Source: Betaproteobacteria bacterium SCN1
GTDB taxonomy: Bacteria > Pseudomonadota > Gammaproteobacteria > Burkholderiales > Thiobacillaceae
Assembly: GCA_008923315.1 (NCBI GenBank)
Contig: WBSF01000007.1
Span: 712,247 to 776,246, forward strand
DNA: 64,000 bases
Direction: 5' to 3'
The translations under genes and the position numbers were made by a program. This document shows positions 1 to 9,285 of the stretch, one piece after another; positions within the stretch are counted from its first letter, which is position 1; every line of letters begins with the position of its first letter. The notes under the pieces are model-generated. The model was not told where the DNA came from. It did no database searches and saw only the letters and a list, made by a program, of their open reading frames with translations.

Positions 1-103
1 GTTCCCAGTCGCCGAATGTCTGGGCCAGCACACTGCCGACACTGGCCGGCAGGTGGGCCAGCGCGTCGTGGCAGGGCATGACGATGGAAACGGCGGGATG
101 CAT
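1..103 (-). CDS. GT2-type glycosyltransferase, N-terminal fragment cut by window edge
   Basis: Only the first 34 codons are present; the gene continues beyond base 1. The translation reads VSIVMPCHDALAHLPASVGS followed by VLAQTF, the usual opening strand and helix of family 2 (GT-A fold) glycosyltransferases, which place a sugar nucleotide in a pocket next to this first beta strand. The ATG lies 6 bases after the deacetylase stop codon, so it is the next gene of the minus-strand polysaccharide operon. Donor and acceptor cannot be judged from the fragment. Confidence 0.75.
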   Translation of the reverse strand, partial: MHPAVSIVMPCHDALAHLPASVGSVLAQTFGDWE

Positions 104-109
104 GAGCGG

Positions 110-907
110 TCAGACGCGCCGCAACCGGCGCAGGGTGTAGTGTGCGATGTCCCGCCAGCACACGTCGTGACTGCCGAAATAGAGCTTGCGGGCGAGACTG
201 CTGGCGGTGTCGGTGTTGAATACGGTCAGGCGGCGCAGCTTGTAGGGATCGTTGTCGCGCAGCGCCCAGCCGGTGCGCGTGGTGCAGGCGGCGGCGTAGC
301 CGGCGGCGGCGACGGCCGCGGCGCAGCGCGCGTCCCAGGCACCGTAGGGATAGGCGAAGCTGGGGACGGGCGCGCCGAGCAGGTCTTCGAGCATGGCTTT
401 GGAGTCGGCGAGCTCGCGTAGCAGTTGCGCATCGTCCGCCTCGGTCAGGCGGACGTGGTTGACAGTGTGGGAGCCGATTTCCATGCCGGTGGCCCGCATG
501 TCGCGCAGCTCGGCGGCGTTCAGCATGCGCCCGGCGGGACGGCCGTCGTCGGGCCAGCCGGGCGGACGGCCGACGGCGCTGGAGACGATGAACCAGCTTG
601 CGCGCATGCCGCGTCGTTCGAGTTCTTCGCAGGCGGCCAGATTGTCGACGTAGCCGTCATCGAAGGTGATGACGGCCGTGCGGCCGGGCCAGACGCGGCC
701 GGGCTCGGCCAGTTCGGCCATGGTCGGCGTGGCGTACCCCGACTTGGCCAGGAAATCGAGCTGCGCGCGGAACTGCCGCATCGATACCGCCCAGGGCCAG
801 GCCGGAGGGCCGGCGTCGGGCACGACGGCGTGATACATCAGCATGACCGGTCCGTGCTGACCGGCCTGGCGATGGAGGAGGCGGGAGAGAGGGTCGATCC
901 GGCTCAT
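110..907 (-). CDS. Polysaccharide deacetylase (NodB/CE4 family)
   Basis: 265 residues. It carries the CE4 signature: ITFDDGY (metal-binding and catalytic aspartates), SHTVNH (metal-binding histidines) and FAYPYGAWD. Family members remove N-acetyl groups from amino sugars of polysaccharides using a divalent metal. No convincing signal peptide is seen, so the site of action (lipid-linked precursor in the cytoplasm or exported polymer) is open. The ATG overlaps the flippase stop as ATGA, which fixes the start and implies translational coupling. A much longer in-frame extension upstream runs inside the flippase gene and was not used. Confidence 0.85.
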   Translation of the reverse strand: MSRIDPLSRLLHRQAGQHGPVMLMYHAVVPDAGPPAWPWAVSMRQFRAQLDFLAKSGYATPTMAELAEPGRVWPGRTAVITFDDGYVDNLAACEELERRGMRASWFIVSSAVGRPPGWPDDGRPAGRMLNAAELRDMRATGMEIGSHTVNHVRLTEADDAQLLRELADSKAMLEDLLGAPVPSFAYPYGAWDARCAAAVAAAGYAAACTTRTGWALRDNDPYKLRRLTVFNTDTASSLARKLYFGSHDVCWRDIAHYTLRRLRRV

Positions 908-2373
908 GCTGCGGTGGAAGGCGAGAGTCTGAGTTTGGTTTTCCAGCGGGCGGATTCCGAAGCAAGCGCCGGAATCGGCAAATACAGAAAACCGAGCGCG
1001 TAAACCAGCCCGCCCGCTGCAGCCATGAGTATCACATACAGCGGTCCGTTCGCCCGGAGCGCGGCCGGCAGACTGGCATCGACGAGCCACAGTGTGGCCG
1101 CAAGGATACCGTTGAGCAGCAGGGCCGGGACGAAGGCACGGCCGAGATCGCGCCAGCGCGCCTGCAGACATCGCCTGGCCAGCCAGAACATGTGAACGCT
1201 CATGTAGAGCAGGGCGATCGCCATGCCGGCAGCCACACCTTCCATGCCGTGGGGCAGACCGAGGATTATGCCTGTGCCGGCGATGCCGATCATGAGGATC
1301 TGGGCAACCAGTTCCCTGCCCAGCCAGTTGCGTGCTGCAAGTACGGCGCCGGAGAGATTTTCCACGATCATGAACGGTGCTGCGAGGCTGAGGATCACCA
1401 GCGGCGCGGCCGAATCCGCCCAGCGGTGGCCGAACAGCAGCACGACCAGCGGTTCGGCCACCCAGGCGAAGCCGACGTAGAAAGGCAGCGCATACACCAG
1501 TACCAGGGTCAGACTGCGGAAGAAGAGGTAGCGCGACTTGTCGAGATCATCGTGCTCCTTGGCCAGCGCACGGAACAGCACCTCGTAGACCGAACCCGTA
1601 ATGAAGCCATGCGGGCGTGCGGCCAGGCTTTCGGCCTTGTTGTACAGGCCCACGCCGGCAGGTCCGAGGCTGCGCGACAGGATGAAGGTCGGCAACTGGT
1701 TGCGCACATAGCCCACGATGTTGTTGCTCGATGCCAGCAGACCGTAGCGCATCAGCTCGCCTGCGCGCGCGAAGTCGAAGCACAGGCCGGGCCGCCAGCG
1801 GGCGTACCAGGCGAACTGCGCAGCGCCGGCCACCGAACTGAAAATGCTTGCCAGGATCAGGCTCCAGGGACCGTAGCCTTTCCAGGCCAGCGAGAGCGCG
1901 ATGCCGTTGTAGACGAACAGATTGGTGAGCTGTACCGCAGTCTTTGCCTTGAAGCGCATATCGCGGTGCAGCATGTTGCTGGGCACGTTGAAGAAGGGCC
2001 GGATCAGGAAGGACAGTGCGGCGATGCGCAGCATGTCCGTATAGAGCGGATCGCCGTACCAGCGGCCGAATGCGGGGGCGATCACGAAAAAAAAGCCGAC
2101 GATGACGAGGCCGATCAGGCTTTGCAGCGTGAACAGCAGGTCGAAATCGCGTTTCGTCGCTTCCTTGGCGCGCACGATGGCCTGACCCATGCCGCCGCCG
2201 GCGACGAAGCCGGCCAGGTTGGTGAAGATGAGGATCGTCGCCACCATGCCGAATTCGGCGGGCATCAGCAGGCGCGCGAGAATGAGACCGAGCGCGAAAT
2301 TGAGAACCTGGCTGCCGGTGTTGCCGATGAACACCCATTTCGCGCCGTGCCGGATGCTGTCGCCGAGACTCAT
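904..2373 (-). CDS. Wzx/MATE-like polysaccharide flippase (oligosaccharide transporter)
   Basis: 489 residues, almost entirely hydrophobic helices separated by short charged loops (about 12-14 membrane segments), with the early segment GNTGSQVLNFALGLILARLL followed by MPAEFG that is usual for the PST/Wzx family (compare 'ARLLGPEDFG' types). Such proteins flip undecaprenyl-linked sugar units across the inner membrane. The ATG at 2373 follows the stop of the upstream gene by 4 bases and has a GGAG-type site. Its place between glycosyltransferase and modification genes fits O-unit or exopolysaccharide export. No Wzy polymerase is visible in the window. Confidence 0.85.
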   Translation of the reverse strand: MSLGDSIRHGAKWVFIGNTGSQVLNFALGLILARLLMPAEFGMVATILIFTNLAGFVAGGGMGQAIVRAKEATKRDFDLLFTLQSLIGLVIVGFFFVIAPAFGRWYGDPLYTDMLRIAALSFLIRPFFNVPSNMLHRDMRFKAKTAVQLTNLFVYNGIALSLAWKGYGPWSLILASIFSSVAGAAQFAWYARWRPGLCFDFARAGELMRYGLLASSNNIVGYVRNQLPTFILSRSLGPAGVGLYNKAESLAARPHGFITGSVYEVLFRALAKEHDDLDKSRYLFFRSLTLVLVYALPFYVGFAWVAEPLVVLLFGHRWADSAAPLVILSLAAPFMIVENLSGAVLAARNWLGRELVAQILMIGIAGTGIILGLPHGMEGVAAGMAIALLYMSVHMFWLARRCLQARWRDLGRAFVPALLLNGILAATLWLVDASLPAALRANGPLYVILMAAAGGLVYALGFLYLPIPALASESARWKTKLRLSPSTAA

Positions 2374-2377
2374 CGTG

Positions 2378-3283
2378 CTAGTGGCTCCGGCCCAGCCAGC
2401 GTTTTGCATGCAAGGCAATCGGCGCAACGCCCGGCAGCCGCTTCAGCTTGCGCAGCCATACGCTGTCGAGCCGCGCATTGGGCCGGAAATGCCCGCGTTC
2501 CAGACGGGCGAACGGGCTGTCGTCGGGCACCGCATGACGTGCGCGCATGCGGGCGATTGCCGACAGTGCTTCGTTCAGGTTGTGCTCGATGTAGTCGATC
2601 TGGCCGCTCCAGGCGATGTCGTTGCCGAGGTGAAAGGTCAGAGGCAGGTCGCCGACCCGCTGGATGCGAAAGCCGCTTGCGGCATCCAGCGCCATGAACA
2701 TCAGATAGTCGAAATGCGCGGCACCGACGCAGCTCGTGCCCAGATCGAGATTGTTCAGCAGCGCTCTTGGAAACACGAAACAATCGAAACCGTAGGCCCG
2801 TTCGCCCGGTTCGGCATACATCGCGGGCAACTGTCCGGGGTCGGTGTAGCGTGCCGGAATGTTGCGGCGATACACGATGAAAGGCGTGGCATCGTCGAAA
2901 CGCTGTGTGATCAGTGCCGCGAGCTGGACATAGAAATCCGGCCGTACCGCGATATCCATGTTGGTGAAGACCATATGGCTGGCGTTCGACGATGCGGCGC
3001 CGGCCTGGAGGATGTCGCCGATCAGCGGCAGCGGCCGGACGGGTTTGAGCGGACGGATATCCTGAACCGTGCGCGCCAGCCGGGCGACGAGTCGCGCAGG
3101 CGGGCATACGGCTGTTTCGTCGCCTGGTTTCACGATGGCGTTGATCTCGACGGCGAGACCGGCGGCTTTTGCGTGTTCGAGCGCATGGGTCAGGCTGGCG
3201 TAGGTCACGCGGCTGGCAATGCCGTGTTCGGAGTCGGGCGGGCAGACGAAGGGGTTGAGAATATGGGTGAACGAGGGCGACAT
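2378..3283 (-). CDS. Protein of unknown family in polysaccharide cluster, possible glycosyltransferase fold
   Basis: 301 residues, soluble, no membrane segments. I do not recognise the family. It has a hydrophobic strand ending in a short acidic motif (HMVFTNMDIAVRPDFY, about residue 110), which resembles the strand plus DxD-like metal site of GT-A glycosyltransferases, and a later AHFDYLMFMALDA stretch. Operon position between flippase and methyltransferase genes suggests a role in building or modifying the sugar unit. The ATG at 3283 was chosen; a TTG 12 codons upstream is possible. Neither has a strong ribosome binding site. Confidence 0.7.
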   Translation of the reverse strand: MSPSFTHILNPFVCPPDSEHGIASRVTYASLTHALEHAKAAGLAVEINAIVKPGDETAVCPPARLVARLARTVQDIRPLKPVRPLPLIGDILQAGAASSNASHMVFTNMDIAVRPDFYVQLAALITQRFDDATPFIVYRRNIPARYTDPGQLPAMYAEPGERAYGFDCFVFPRALLNNLDLGTSCVGAAHFDYLMFMALDAASGFRIQRVGDLPLTFHLGNDIAWSGQIDYIEHNLNEALSAIARMRARHAVPDDSPFARLERGHFRPNARLDSVWLRKLKRLPGVAPIALHAKRWLGRSH

Positions 3284-3427
3284 GGGGTTTCGGCGAATTT
3301 TGGCCAAGGGCTGCAGCAAACATCATGCCCGTATGGCCCGGGCAGCGGAAGGATACTGCGGATTGCGGGCCTGCCACAGCCTGCCGGCTCGGGCAGCCGG
3401 GGCGGTGGCGCGAACGTGGAGATTTCG

Positions 3428-4246
3428 TCAGCCGGCGCGGGGGGCTTCGGCCCTGCGACGCAGCATCCTTTGATCGCGGCCTCGCCGCGACCCCAGGCGC
3501 CAGGCTGCGAAGAGCGCCAGCGGAACGATCAGGAGCGGATGTCCGGCGAGCCAGAGGCGCCAGTTCGGGAGGCGGCGCTTCGAGAAAAGGTGCAGCCGGC
3601 CCGACACCTGGTAGTGCATGCCGAGTCGCCGGGCGAGGCGCTCCAGCCCCTGCCGGGAGAAAAAGGCGATGTGCTGCCCCGTATCGAAGGCGTAGTAGCT
3701 CCATTGTTCGGGACGGGGCGGGCGATTGTCCGGGAAAACCGCCGTCGAGAAGATGAAAACGTCGGATGGATGGGCGGCCAGGCTCTCGCGGATGAAATCG
3801 AGCGGTTGGGTCGTGTGTTCGAGCGCCTCGATTGCGCTGACGGCCAGATGAGGCCCCTGGCCGGGATGGGATTCGAAGCCGCGGGCAAAAAGATTCTGCG
3901 CGTAGGGGTCCGACCAGTAGCAGTCGAAACCGAAATCGCGCAACAGTCGGGTGAGCAGGCCATAGCCGCCGGCCACGTCGGTATATTTCCCTTGTCCGCG
4001 ATCGCCCAGCACGAAATAGCCGATCGCGGCGATCCGCAGTGCCATGAACACGTTGCGCGCGGCGATATCGGTATCTTCGGCGGCAATGGCTTCGGAATAG
4101 GCCTCGTCGAGCCAGGTGGGCGCATCGACGTAGAGATGGTCGCAGGCGGGGCAATACAGGTAGACGGCTTCATGCCTCCCGAGCAGGGTGGCCGAGAACA
4201 GCGTGCGGGTCCCGGTACCGCAGAGGTGGCAGGGTGGAACCGTCAC
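3428..4246 (-). CDS. SAM-dependent methyltransferase with N-terminal zinc-finger-like motif
   Basis: 272 residues from a GTG start. The N terminus has CHLC and CPAC pairs about 25 residues apart, the zinc-binding module seen in sugar C-methyltransferase-type proteins, followed by a class I SAM domain (YTDVAGGYGLLTRLL as motif I, then AIEALEHTTQP as the post-motif typical of Methyltransf_23). The C terminus has a hydrophobic, basic tail (HPLLIVPLALFAAWRL), possibly membrane-associating. Likely a sugar or lipid-linked intermediate methylase of the cluster. The GTG start has no clear ribosome binding site, so the first residues are uncertain. Confidence 0.75.
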   Translation of the reverse strand: MTVPPCHLCGTGTRTLFSATLLGRHEAVYLYCPACDHLYVDAPTWLDEAYSEAIAAEDTDIAARNVFMALRIAAIGYFVLGDRGQGKYTDVAGGYGLLTRLLRDFGFDCYWSDPYAQNLFARGFESHPGQGPHLAVSAIEALEHTTQPLDFIRESLAAHPSDVFIFSTAVFPDNRPPRPEQWSYYAFDTGQHIAFFSRQGLERLARRLGMHYQVSGRLHLFSKRRLPNWRLWLAGHPLLIVPLALFAAWRLGSRRGRDQRMLRRRAEAPRAG

Positions 4247-4305
4247 GGAGTCGACGGCTCGGGCAATGCGCGGGGATGGATCGAGGCCATGAAACGGTGG
4301 CAGGG

Positions 4306-5601
4306 CTAGGGCGTGTCGTCGTTTGCCGCATGCCGAACGGGGCGCAGGACGAGATTGCGTTCGGCAAGCGCCTGAACCTGCGGCAGCCGGGCCGCGATGC
4401 GCGCCCGATTCACATGGCGCTGCGCCAGGGCGGCATCGAGTTTGGCGCAGAAGCCGTCGCCGAGGCATTCCTCGGCCTGAAGGGTGTGTTCGACGGAAAG
4501 TTCGAAATGCTGATACAGCCCTTCGAATTTGTCCTGATAGGTGATCGACAGCACGGGCGTGCCGCTGCCGAGCGCGGCGATGGCGAGATGCATGCGCCCG
4601 GTCAGTACGAGGTCGAGCTGGCCGGCGATGCGTTTGATCTCGTCCGGGTGCCGGGTATCGAGCATGCGCGTGTGCGCCCAGCCCGCGGCATGCAGGCGGT
4701 GGGCGAGCGCCTCCAGCATGACGAGATCGCCGGATTCCGGTTTGAGGTCGTGCGGAATGAGCAGGAGGGCGAGTGCGTGCCGTTGGGCCGAATGCACGAG
4801 CCGGTCGGCGATTCCGGAAATCAGGTCATCCAGGCCGGCATGCGCAAGCACGGAGGCGAAGGCATGGGCGTTGAGATTGATTCCGATCGGGATGCGTCCT
4901 GCGGCGCGTTGCCGGGCGAGCCAGGTCTCGGTTCCCGCGTCGGCCGTTTCGGCTGCGGGGGGCATCAGGAAGGCACAGTCCGCACACAGCCGCGCGGACG
5001 TACCGACCAGCCGGGTGAAACGATCCAGCGAAGCGGTGTCGCGCACATTGACCGTGACATCCCGGTGCAGCCGGGACAGTGCACGGCGGCTGCTCCAGCG
5101 TGGGTGGCTGTTGTAGCTGAACCCGAGGAGCGTGGCAGGGATGCCCAGTTTGACGCTGTGGTTGCAGTAAGCGGCGATGCGGGCCACCTGTGCGGCGCCG
5201 TACTGGCCGTCGAGAATGTCGGCGCCCATCACGAACAGGCCCTGATGCGTGCGGATCAGGCGGTTGAATGCGCGGGTGCCGGCCGTGCCGCGCCAGGCGG
5301 CCTTGACGGCGACATCGCCGGCGCCGGGTACGGCGACGTGGTGATTGTCTGTGCCGATGATCGTGAATTCGGTATCGGCGTACTTTTGCCGCAAGGCATG
5401 CATGAGCCCGGCGAACATGGCGAGGTCGCCGAGGGAACCGGCGGGGTCGCCGGCATCCCCGGGAATGAGGGCGAATCGCGGGGGACCGGCAGGGGGCGTG
5501 AGGTGGCCCGGCAGCGTTCTCAGCATGCGCAGGGGCAGCCGGGTCTGGACGGCGTGCCGGGCCAGGATGGCCAATTCGATCGAAGGATGTGCGTGTGTCA
5601 T
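4306..5601 (-). CDS. Polysaccharide pyruvyl transferase family protein (WcaK-like)
   Basis: 431 residues. The pattern GDLAMFAGLMHALRQKY near the N terminus and LVLTGRMHLAIAALGSGTP near the C terminus is the hallmark of the PF04230 family, which adds ketal-linked pyruvate from phosphoenolpyruvate to sugars, giving the polymer a negative charge. The overall fold is GT-B-like. Starts at ATG 5601, 11 bases after the GT4 gene. With a deacetylase and methyltransferase alongside, it suggests a decorated acidic polysaccharide. Exact substrate unknown. Confidence 0.85.
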   Translation of the reverse strand: MTHAHPSIELAILARHAVQTRLPLRMLRTLPGHLTPPAGPPRFALIPGDAGDPAGSLGDLAMFAGLMHALRQKYADTEFTIIGTDNHHVAVPGAGDVAVKAAWRGTAGTRAFNRLIRTHQGLFVMGADILDGQYGAAQVARIAAYCNHSVKLGIPATLLGFSYNSHPRWSSRRALSRLHRDVTVNVRDTASLDRFTRLVGTSARLCADCAFLMPPAAETADAGTETWLARQRAAGRIPIGINLNAHAFASVLAHAGLDDLISGIADRLVHSAQRHALALLLIPHDLKPESGDLVMLEALAHRLHAAGWAHTRMLDTRHPDEIKRIAGQLDLVLTGRMHLAIAALGSGTPVLSITYQDKFEGLYQHFELSVEHTLQAEECLGDGFCAKLDAALAQRHVNRARIAARLPQVQALAERNLVLRPVRHAANDDTP

Positions 5602-5612
5602 GGCGTAGTCGA

Positions 5613-6710
5613 TTATGGCGCGGCGCAGAGTGCGTGCACCTGCGCGTCGAACCGGTTGCGCGTGAAATGCGCCTGCAAAGCAGCATACCCGTTCTTCGCA
5701 CTGTCTGCGCGCGTCTGCGGGGCATCCAGCCAGTCCAGGCAGCATCGGGCGAATGCATCGTCGTCGTTTGCGACGGCGAGCCCGGCGTTGGCCAGCTCGG
5801 CCTCGAATGCTGCGGCGCAGTGCGGTGTGGTGACGCAGGCGCGGTTGTAGGCCAGGGACTCGAGGATTTTGATGTTGGTGCCGCCGCCAGCATGGATGGG
5901 TGCGATGGTGAAGGCCGCGTCGCGATAGGCAGCCTGAAGGTCGTCGACGAATCCCGGTGCGCTGACGCCGGCGTGCCGTGCCCAGATCCGGCGTATCGAT
6001 TCGGGGGCGGCGCCGACGAGATGCAGGCGCGCGTCCGGACGTGCCGCGCGAATCCGTGGCCAGCTGCGGGCAAGAAAACGGTCGATGCCGTCCTTGTTCG
6101 GGGTGTACCAGAGCGAGCCGACGAAGAGCAGGGTTGCCGAATCCGCCGGGGGCAACGGATGGTCCGGTGGTGCAAAGGGAATATTGGGCAGGACGGCCGT
6201 TCTGCACCCGGGCAGCAAGGCCGCATCGCGCGGGCTGACCACGAAATAGGCGCCGAACCGGCCGAGCTGGCGGCGGGCGAGCGATGCGGCATATGCCGAT
6301 TTCAATTGCGCGCCAAGCGAGGAGGCGGCGGCGGAGTAGTGGTAGCCCCAGTCGTCGAGGTCGACCACACAGGGGGTATTGCCGGAAATGTGCAGCTTGC
6401 AGACCGGGTTCAGATAACGCCCGACGACCAGATCGTACGTATCGATCTGGATACCCGCATCCGTCAGCAGTCGGGCGAGCGTGGCATCGGGACGGTATTT
6501 GCCGATGCCGAGCGGGCGGGCGCGCCAGTAGGCGTGGGCGCGCAGGCCGTCAGCAGGAGCAGTGAGCCGCGTCGGTCCCGAATCGGCTTCGAGCAACAGG
6601 ACGTCGACCTCGCCGAGCTTGCGCAGCGCTTCGTAGAGCAAAGCGCTGCGCTGCTGCGCCCCCGAGCGGGACTCGAAGGGCGAGGCAGGCGTGACGAACA
6701 GAATCTGCAT
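5613..6710 (-). CDS. GT4-family glycosyltransferase
   Basis: 365 residues, GT-B fold. N-terminal Rossmann opening [20 protein letters not shown], a second-domain strand [16 protein letters not shown], then [20 protein letters not shown] and [20 protein letters not shown], the GT1/GT4 donor-binding motif with the conserved glutamate (E in KILESLA). It transfers a sugar from a nucleotide-sugar to a growing lipid-linked unit, cytoplasmic side of the inner membrane. First gene of the visible minus-strand polysaccharide operon, divergent from aroB across a 209-base spacer that must contain both promoters. Confidence 0.88.
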   Translation of the reverse strand: MQILFVTPASPFESRSGAQQRSALLYEALRKLGEVDVLLLEADSGPTRLTAPADGLRAHAYWRARPLGIGKYRPDATLARLLTDAGIQIDTYDLVVGRYLNPVCKLHISGNTPCVVDLDDWGYHYSAAASSLGAQLKSAYAASLARRQLGRFGAYFVVSPRDAALLPGCRTAVLPNIPFAPPDHPLPPADSATLLFVGSLWYTPNKDGIDRFLARSWPRIRAARPDARLHLVGAAPESIRRIWARHAGVSAPGFVDDLQAAYRDAAFTIAPIHAGGGTNIKILESLAYNRACVTTPHCAAAFEAELANAGLAVANDDDAFARCCLDWLDAPQTRADSAKNGYAALQAHFTRNRFDAQVHALCAAP

Positions 6711-6919
6711 GCGACAGCGGGTACCGGTAATGCCGAGTGCCCATCATATCCGCCGGGGAGCCGTACTGTCGAAATGCGGAGGCGTCCGATACCGGAAAAC
6801 CGCACTGGAAACCATGAATCGATCGAGGGTTCCGGCTGTTCGCCGCGTGGCCAAAGCGGCGGAAAAACCGAAATCGGTACAATGGCGGAGCTTCTACCGA
6901 ACGACGCAACAGGCGTTAT

Positions 6920-7999
6920 ATGCAGACGACATTGAAGGTCGACCTTGGCGACCGTTCCTACCCCATTCACATCGGCGCCGGCCTGCTGGAGCGGGCGGAA
7001 CTGATCGTGCCGCATCTGGCCCAGAAGCGCGTCGCGGTGGTGACCAATACCACGGTGGCGCCGCTGTATCTGGAGCGCCTCACCGCGACGCTGACGGCCG
7101 CCGGGGTGGCCGTGCATCCCATCGTGCTGCCGGACGGCGAGGCGTACAAGAACTGGGAAACGCTGAACCGGATTTTCGATGCGCTGCTGACCTGGCGTGC
7201 CGAGCGCAAGACCACGCTGATCGCACTCGGTGGTGGCGTGATCGGCGACATGACCGGCTTCGCGGCGGCGTGCTACCAGCGTGGTGTGCCCTTCATCCAG
7301 ATCCCGACGACGCTGCTGTCGCAGGTCGATTCCTCGGTGGGCGGCAAGACCGGCATCAACCATCCGCTCGGCAAGAACATGATCGGCGCCTTTTACCAGC
7401 CGAAGGCCGTGCTGGCCGATACCGATACGCTGAAGACGCTGCCGCCGCGCGAACTGTCGGCCGGTCTGGCGGAAGTGATCAAGTACGGCTTCATCTGGGA
7501 CGAGGCCTTCCTCGTCTGGCTGGAAGCGCACATGGAAAAACTGCGTGCGCTCGATGCCGAAGCGGTTACGCATGCGATTTACCGTTCGTGCGAAATCAAG
7601 GCGCAGGTCGTTGCGCAGGACGAGCGCGAAGGGGGCCTTCGCGCCATCCTCAATCTGGGGCACACCTTCGGCCACGCGATCGAGACCGGCATGGGCTACG
7701 GCAACTGGCTGCACGGCGAGGCGGTGGGGGCGGGCATGGTGCTCGCCGCGCAAACCTCGCAACGGCTGGGCTGGATCGCCGAGGCCGACGTGGCGCGCGC
7801 GCGCGCGCTGATTCGCGCCGCCGGCCTGCCGGACGCCGCGCCGGACATGGCGCTGGAGGCCTGGTTCGACTACATGGGGCACGACAAGAAGGTCGAATCC
7901 GGCCAGCTGCGCTTCGTACTGCTGAAAAAGCTGGGCGAGGCCGTCATCACCGGCGACGTGCCGAAAGATGTGCTGACCGGGGTGCTGGCCGCGCGCTGA
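6920..7999 (+). CDS. aroB: 3-dehydroquinate synthase
   Basis: 359 residues, normal length. Converts DAHP to 3-dehydroquinate in the shikimate pathway, using NAD and zinc. Motifs: nucleotide-binding [11 protein letters not shown] near residue 104, [16 protein letters not shown] near 138, and the metal-binding [23 protein letters not shown] and LHGEAVG segments. aroK, often directly upstream, is replaced here by the divergent polysaccharide cluster. A TACAAT hexamer at 6878-6883 could be a -10 box, but no good -35 partner is seen. The stop codon shares its last A with the dgt start. Confidence 0.97.
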   Translation: MQTTLKVDLGDRSYPIHIGAGLLERAELIVPHLAQKRVAVVTNTTVAPLYLERLTATLTAAGVAVHPIVLPDGEAYKNWETLNRIFDALLTWRAERKTTLIALGGGVIGDMTGFAAACYQRGVPFIQIPTTLLSQVDSSVGGKTGINHPLGKNMIGAFYQPKAVLADTDTLKTLPPRELSAGLAEVIKYGFIWDEAFLVWLEAHMEKLRALDAEAVTHAIYRSCEIKAQVVAQDEREGGLRAILNLGHTFGHAIETGMGYGNWLHGEAVGAGMVLAAQTSQRLGWIAEADVARARALIRAAGLPDAAPDMALEAWFDYMGHDKKVESGQLRFVLLKKLGEAVITGDVPKDVLTGVLAAR

Positions 8000-9120
8000 T
8001 GGAGACACTGGCGCCCTATGCCGCCCATTCCGCGCATACGCGCGGTCGTGTGCATGCCGAGCCGCCTGCCGCACCGCGTTCGGAATTCCAGCGCGACCGT
8101 GACCGCATCATTCATTCCACCGCCTTTCGGCGGCTGGAATACAAGACCCAGGTCTTCGTCAATCACGAAGGCGACCTGTTCCGCACGCGGCTCACGCACA
8201 GCCTCGAAGTCGCGCAGATCGGCCGTACGCTCGCGCGCCTGTTGAATCTCAACGAAGATCTGGTCGAAACGCTGGCGCTCGCGCACGACCTCGGCCATAC
8301 GCCCTTCGGTCATGCCGGTCAGGATGCGCTCAATGCCTGCATGCGCGAACACGGCGGTTTCGAGCACAACCTGCAGTCCCTGCGCGTCGTCGACATGCTG
8401 GAAGAACGCTACGCCGAATTCGACGGTCTGAATCTCACCTTCGAAGCCCGCGAGGGCATTCTCAAGCACTGTTCGCTGGCGAATGCCGAAAAGCTCGGCG
8501 AGCTGGGCGAACGTTTTCTGAACAGGCGCCAGCCCGGCCTGGAGGCGCAGATCGCCAATCTTGCCGACGAGATCGCCTACAACAATCACGACGTCGACGA
8601 CGGACTGCGCTCCGGGCTCATTTCTCTGGAGCAGCTGGCCGAGGTGCGCATCTTTGCGCGTCACCTCGACGCTGTGCGCGCGCGCTATCCCGGGCTCACG
8701 GGCCGGCGTGTGGTGACCGAAACCGTTCGCCGCATGATCAACACCCTGATTCTCGATCTGGTCGAGACCACGCGCGGCAATATCGAGCGCGCGGGCGTGG
8801 GGTCGCTTGACGAGGTGCGTGCCGCGCCGCCGCTTGCCGCTTTCAGCCCCGCGCTGCTGGAAGAGCATCGCGCGCTCAAGCGCTTTCTTCTGCATCACCT
8901 TTACCGGCACTACAAGGTACAGCGCATGAGCGCCAAGGCCGCCCGCATCGTCACCGATCTTTTCACCGCCTTCATCGGCGACGCGCGCCTGCTGCCGCCC
9001 GAACACCAGGCGCGCGAGTCGCTGGAGGGCGCGCGCGCGGTGGCCGACTACATCGCCGGCATGACCGATCGCTACGCCATGCGCGAGCATCGACGCATCT
9101 TTGCGGTCGAAGACATCTGA
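7999..9120 (+). CDS. dgt: dGTPase-like HD-domain deoxynucleoside triphosphohydrolase
   Basis: 373 residues. HD-superfamily metal ligands are visible: [11 protein letters not shown] (first His), [14 protein letters not shown] (HD pair and downstream His) and [14 protein letters not shown] (later Asp). Family members split dNTPs into deoxynucleoside and triphosphate, controlling dNTP pools. This is the shorter bacterial subgroup often named dGTPase-like. Start ATG overlaps the aroB stop by one base (TGATG), a coupled arrangement common in Betaproteobacteria. Confidence 0.93.
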   Translation: METLAPYAAHSAHTRGRVHAEPPAAPRSEFQRDRDRIIHSTAFRRLEYKTQVFVNHEGDLFRTRLTHSLEVAQIGRTLARLLNLNEDLVETLALAHDLGHTPFGHAGQDALNACMREHGGFEHNLQSLRVVDMLEERYAEFDGLNLTFEAREGILKHCSLANAEKLGELGERFLNRRQPGLEAQIANLADEIAYNNHDVDDGLRSGLISLEQLAEVRIFARHLDAVRARYPGLTGRRVVTETVRRMINTLILDLVETTRGNIERAGVGSLDEVRAAPPLAAFSPALLEEHRALKRFLLHHLYRHYKVQRMSAKAARIVTDLFTAFIGDARLLPPEHQARESLEGARAVADYIAGMTDRYAMREHRRIFAVEDI

Positions 9121-9203
9121 CCCGCGCCTGCGTGCGCAAACTGTCAGCATTTTGTAGACCCGAGGTGAGCGCGCCTGCTGCCGGCGGCATGGCAAGGCCG
9201 GGT

Positions 9204-9223
9204 GCGCGCCGTTTCCGGCGCGC
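9204..9223 (+). terminator. Short perfect hairpin after dgt
   Basis: GCGCGCCG (9204-9211), loop TTTC, CGGCGCGC (9216-9223). The 8-bp stem is perfect but has no following T run, so it is at best a weak or Rho-assisted terminator of aroB-dgt. Confidence 0.4.
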
Positions 9224-9231
9224 CGGTCAGC

Positions 9232-9247
9232 TGGCATGCATGCTGCA
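9232..9247 (+). promoter_or_regulatory. Candidate sigma-54 (-24/-12) promoter before rhodanese gene
   Basis: TGGCATGCATGCTGCA matches the sigma-54 pattern TGGCAC-N5-TTGCA at the invariant GG and GC, which are exactly 12 bases apart, with two mismatches elsewhere. A start about 12 bases downstream would leave a short leader before AGGAG (9274-9278) and the ATG at 9286. The site contains the 10-bp palindrome GCATGCATGC, so chance similarity or a repressor site is also possible. Confidence 0.3.
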
Positions 9248-9285
9248 CTGCAAGGGGAATTCCCACCGTGTACAGGAGTCTCCCC

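Noticed and set aside
1192-2697. A 501-codon plus-strand frame opposite the flippase
   Set aside because: Antisense shadow; the minus strand encodes a clear membrane transporter with coupled start and stop.
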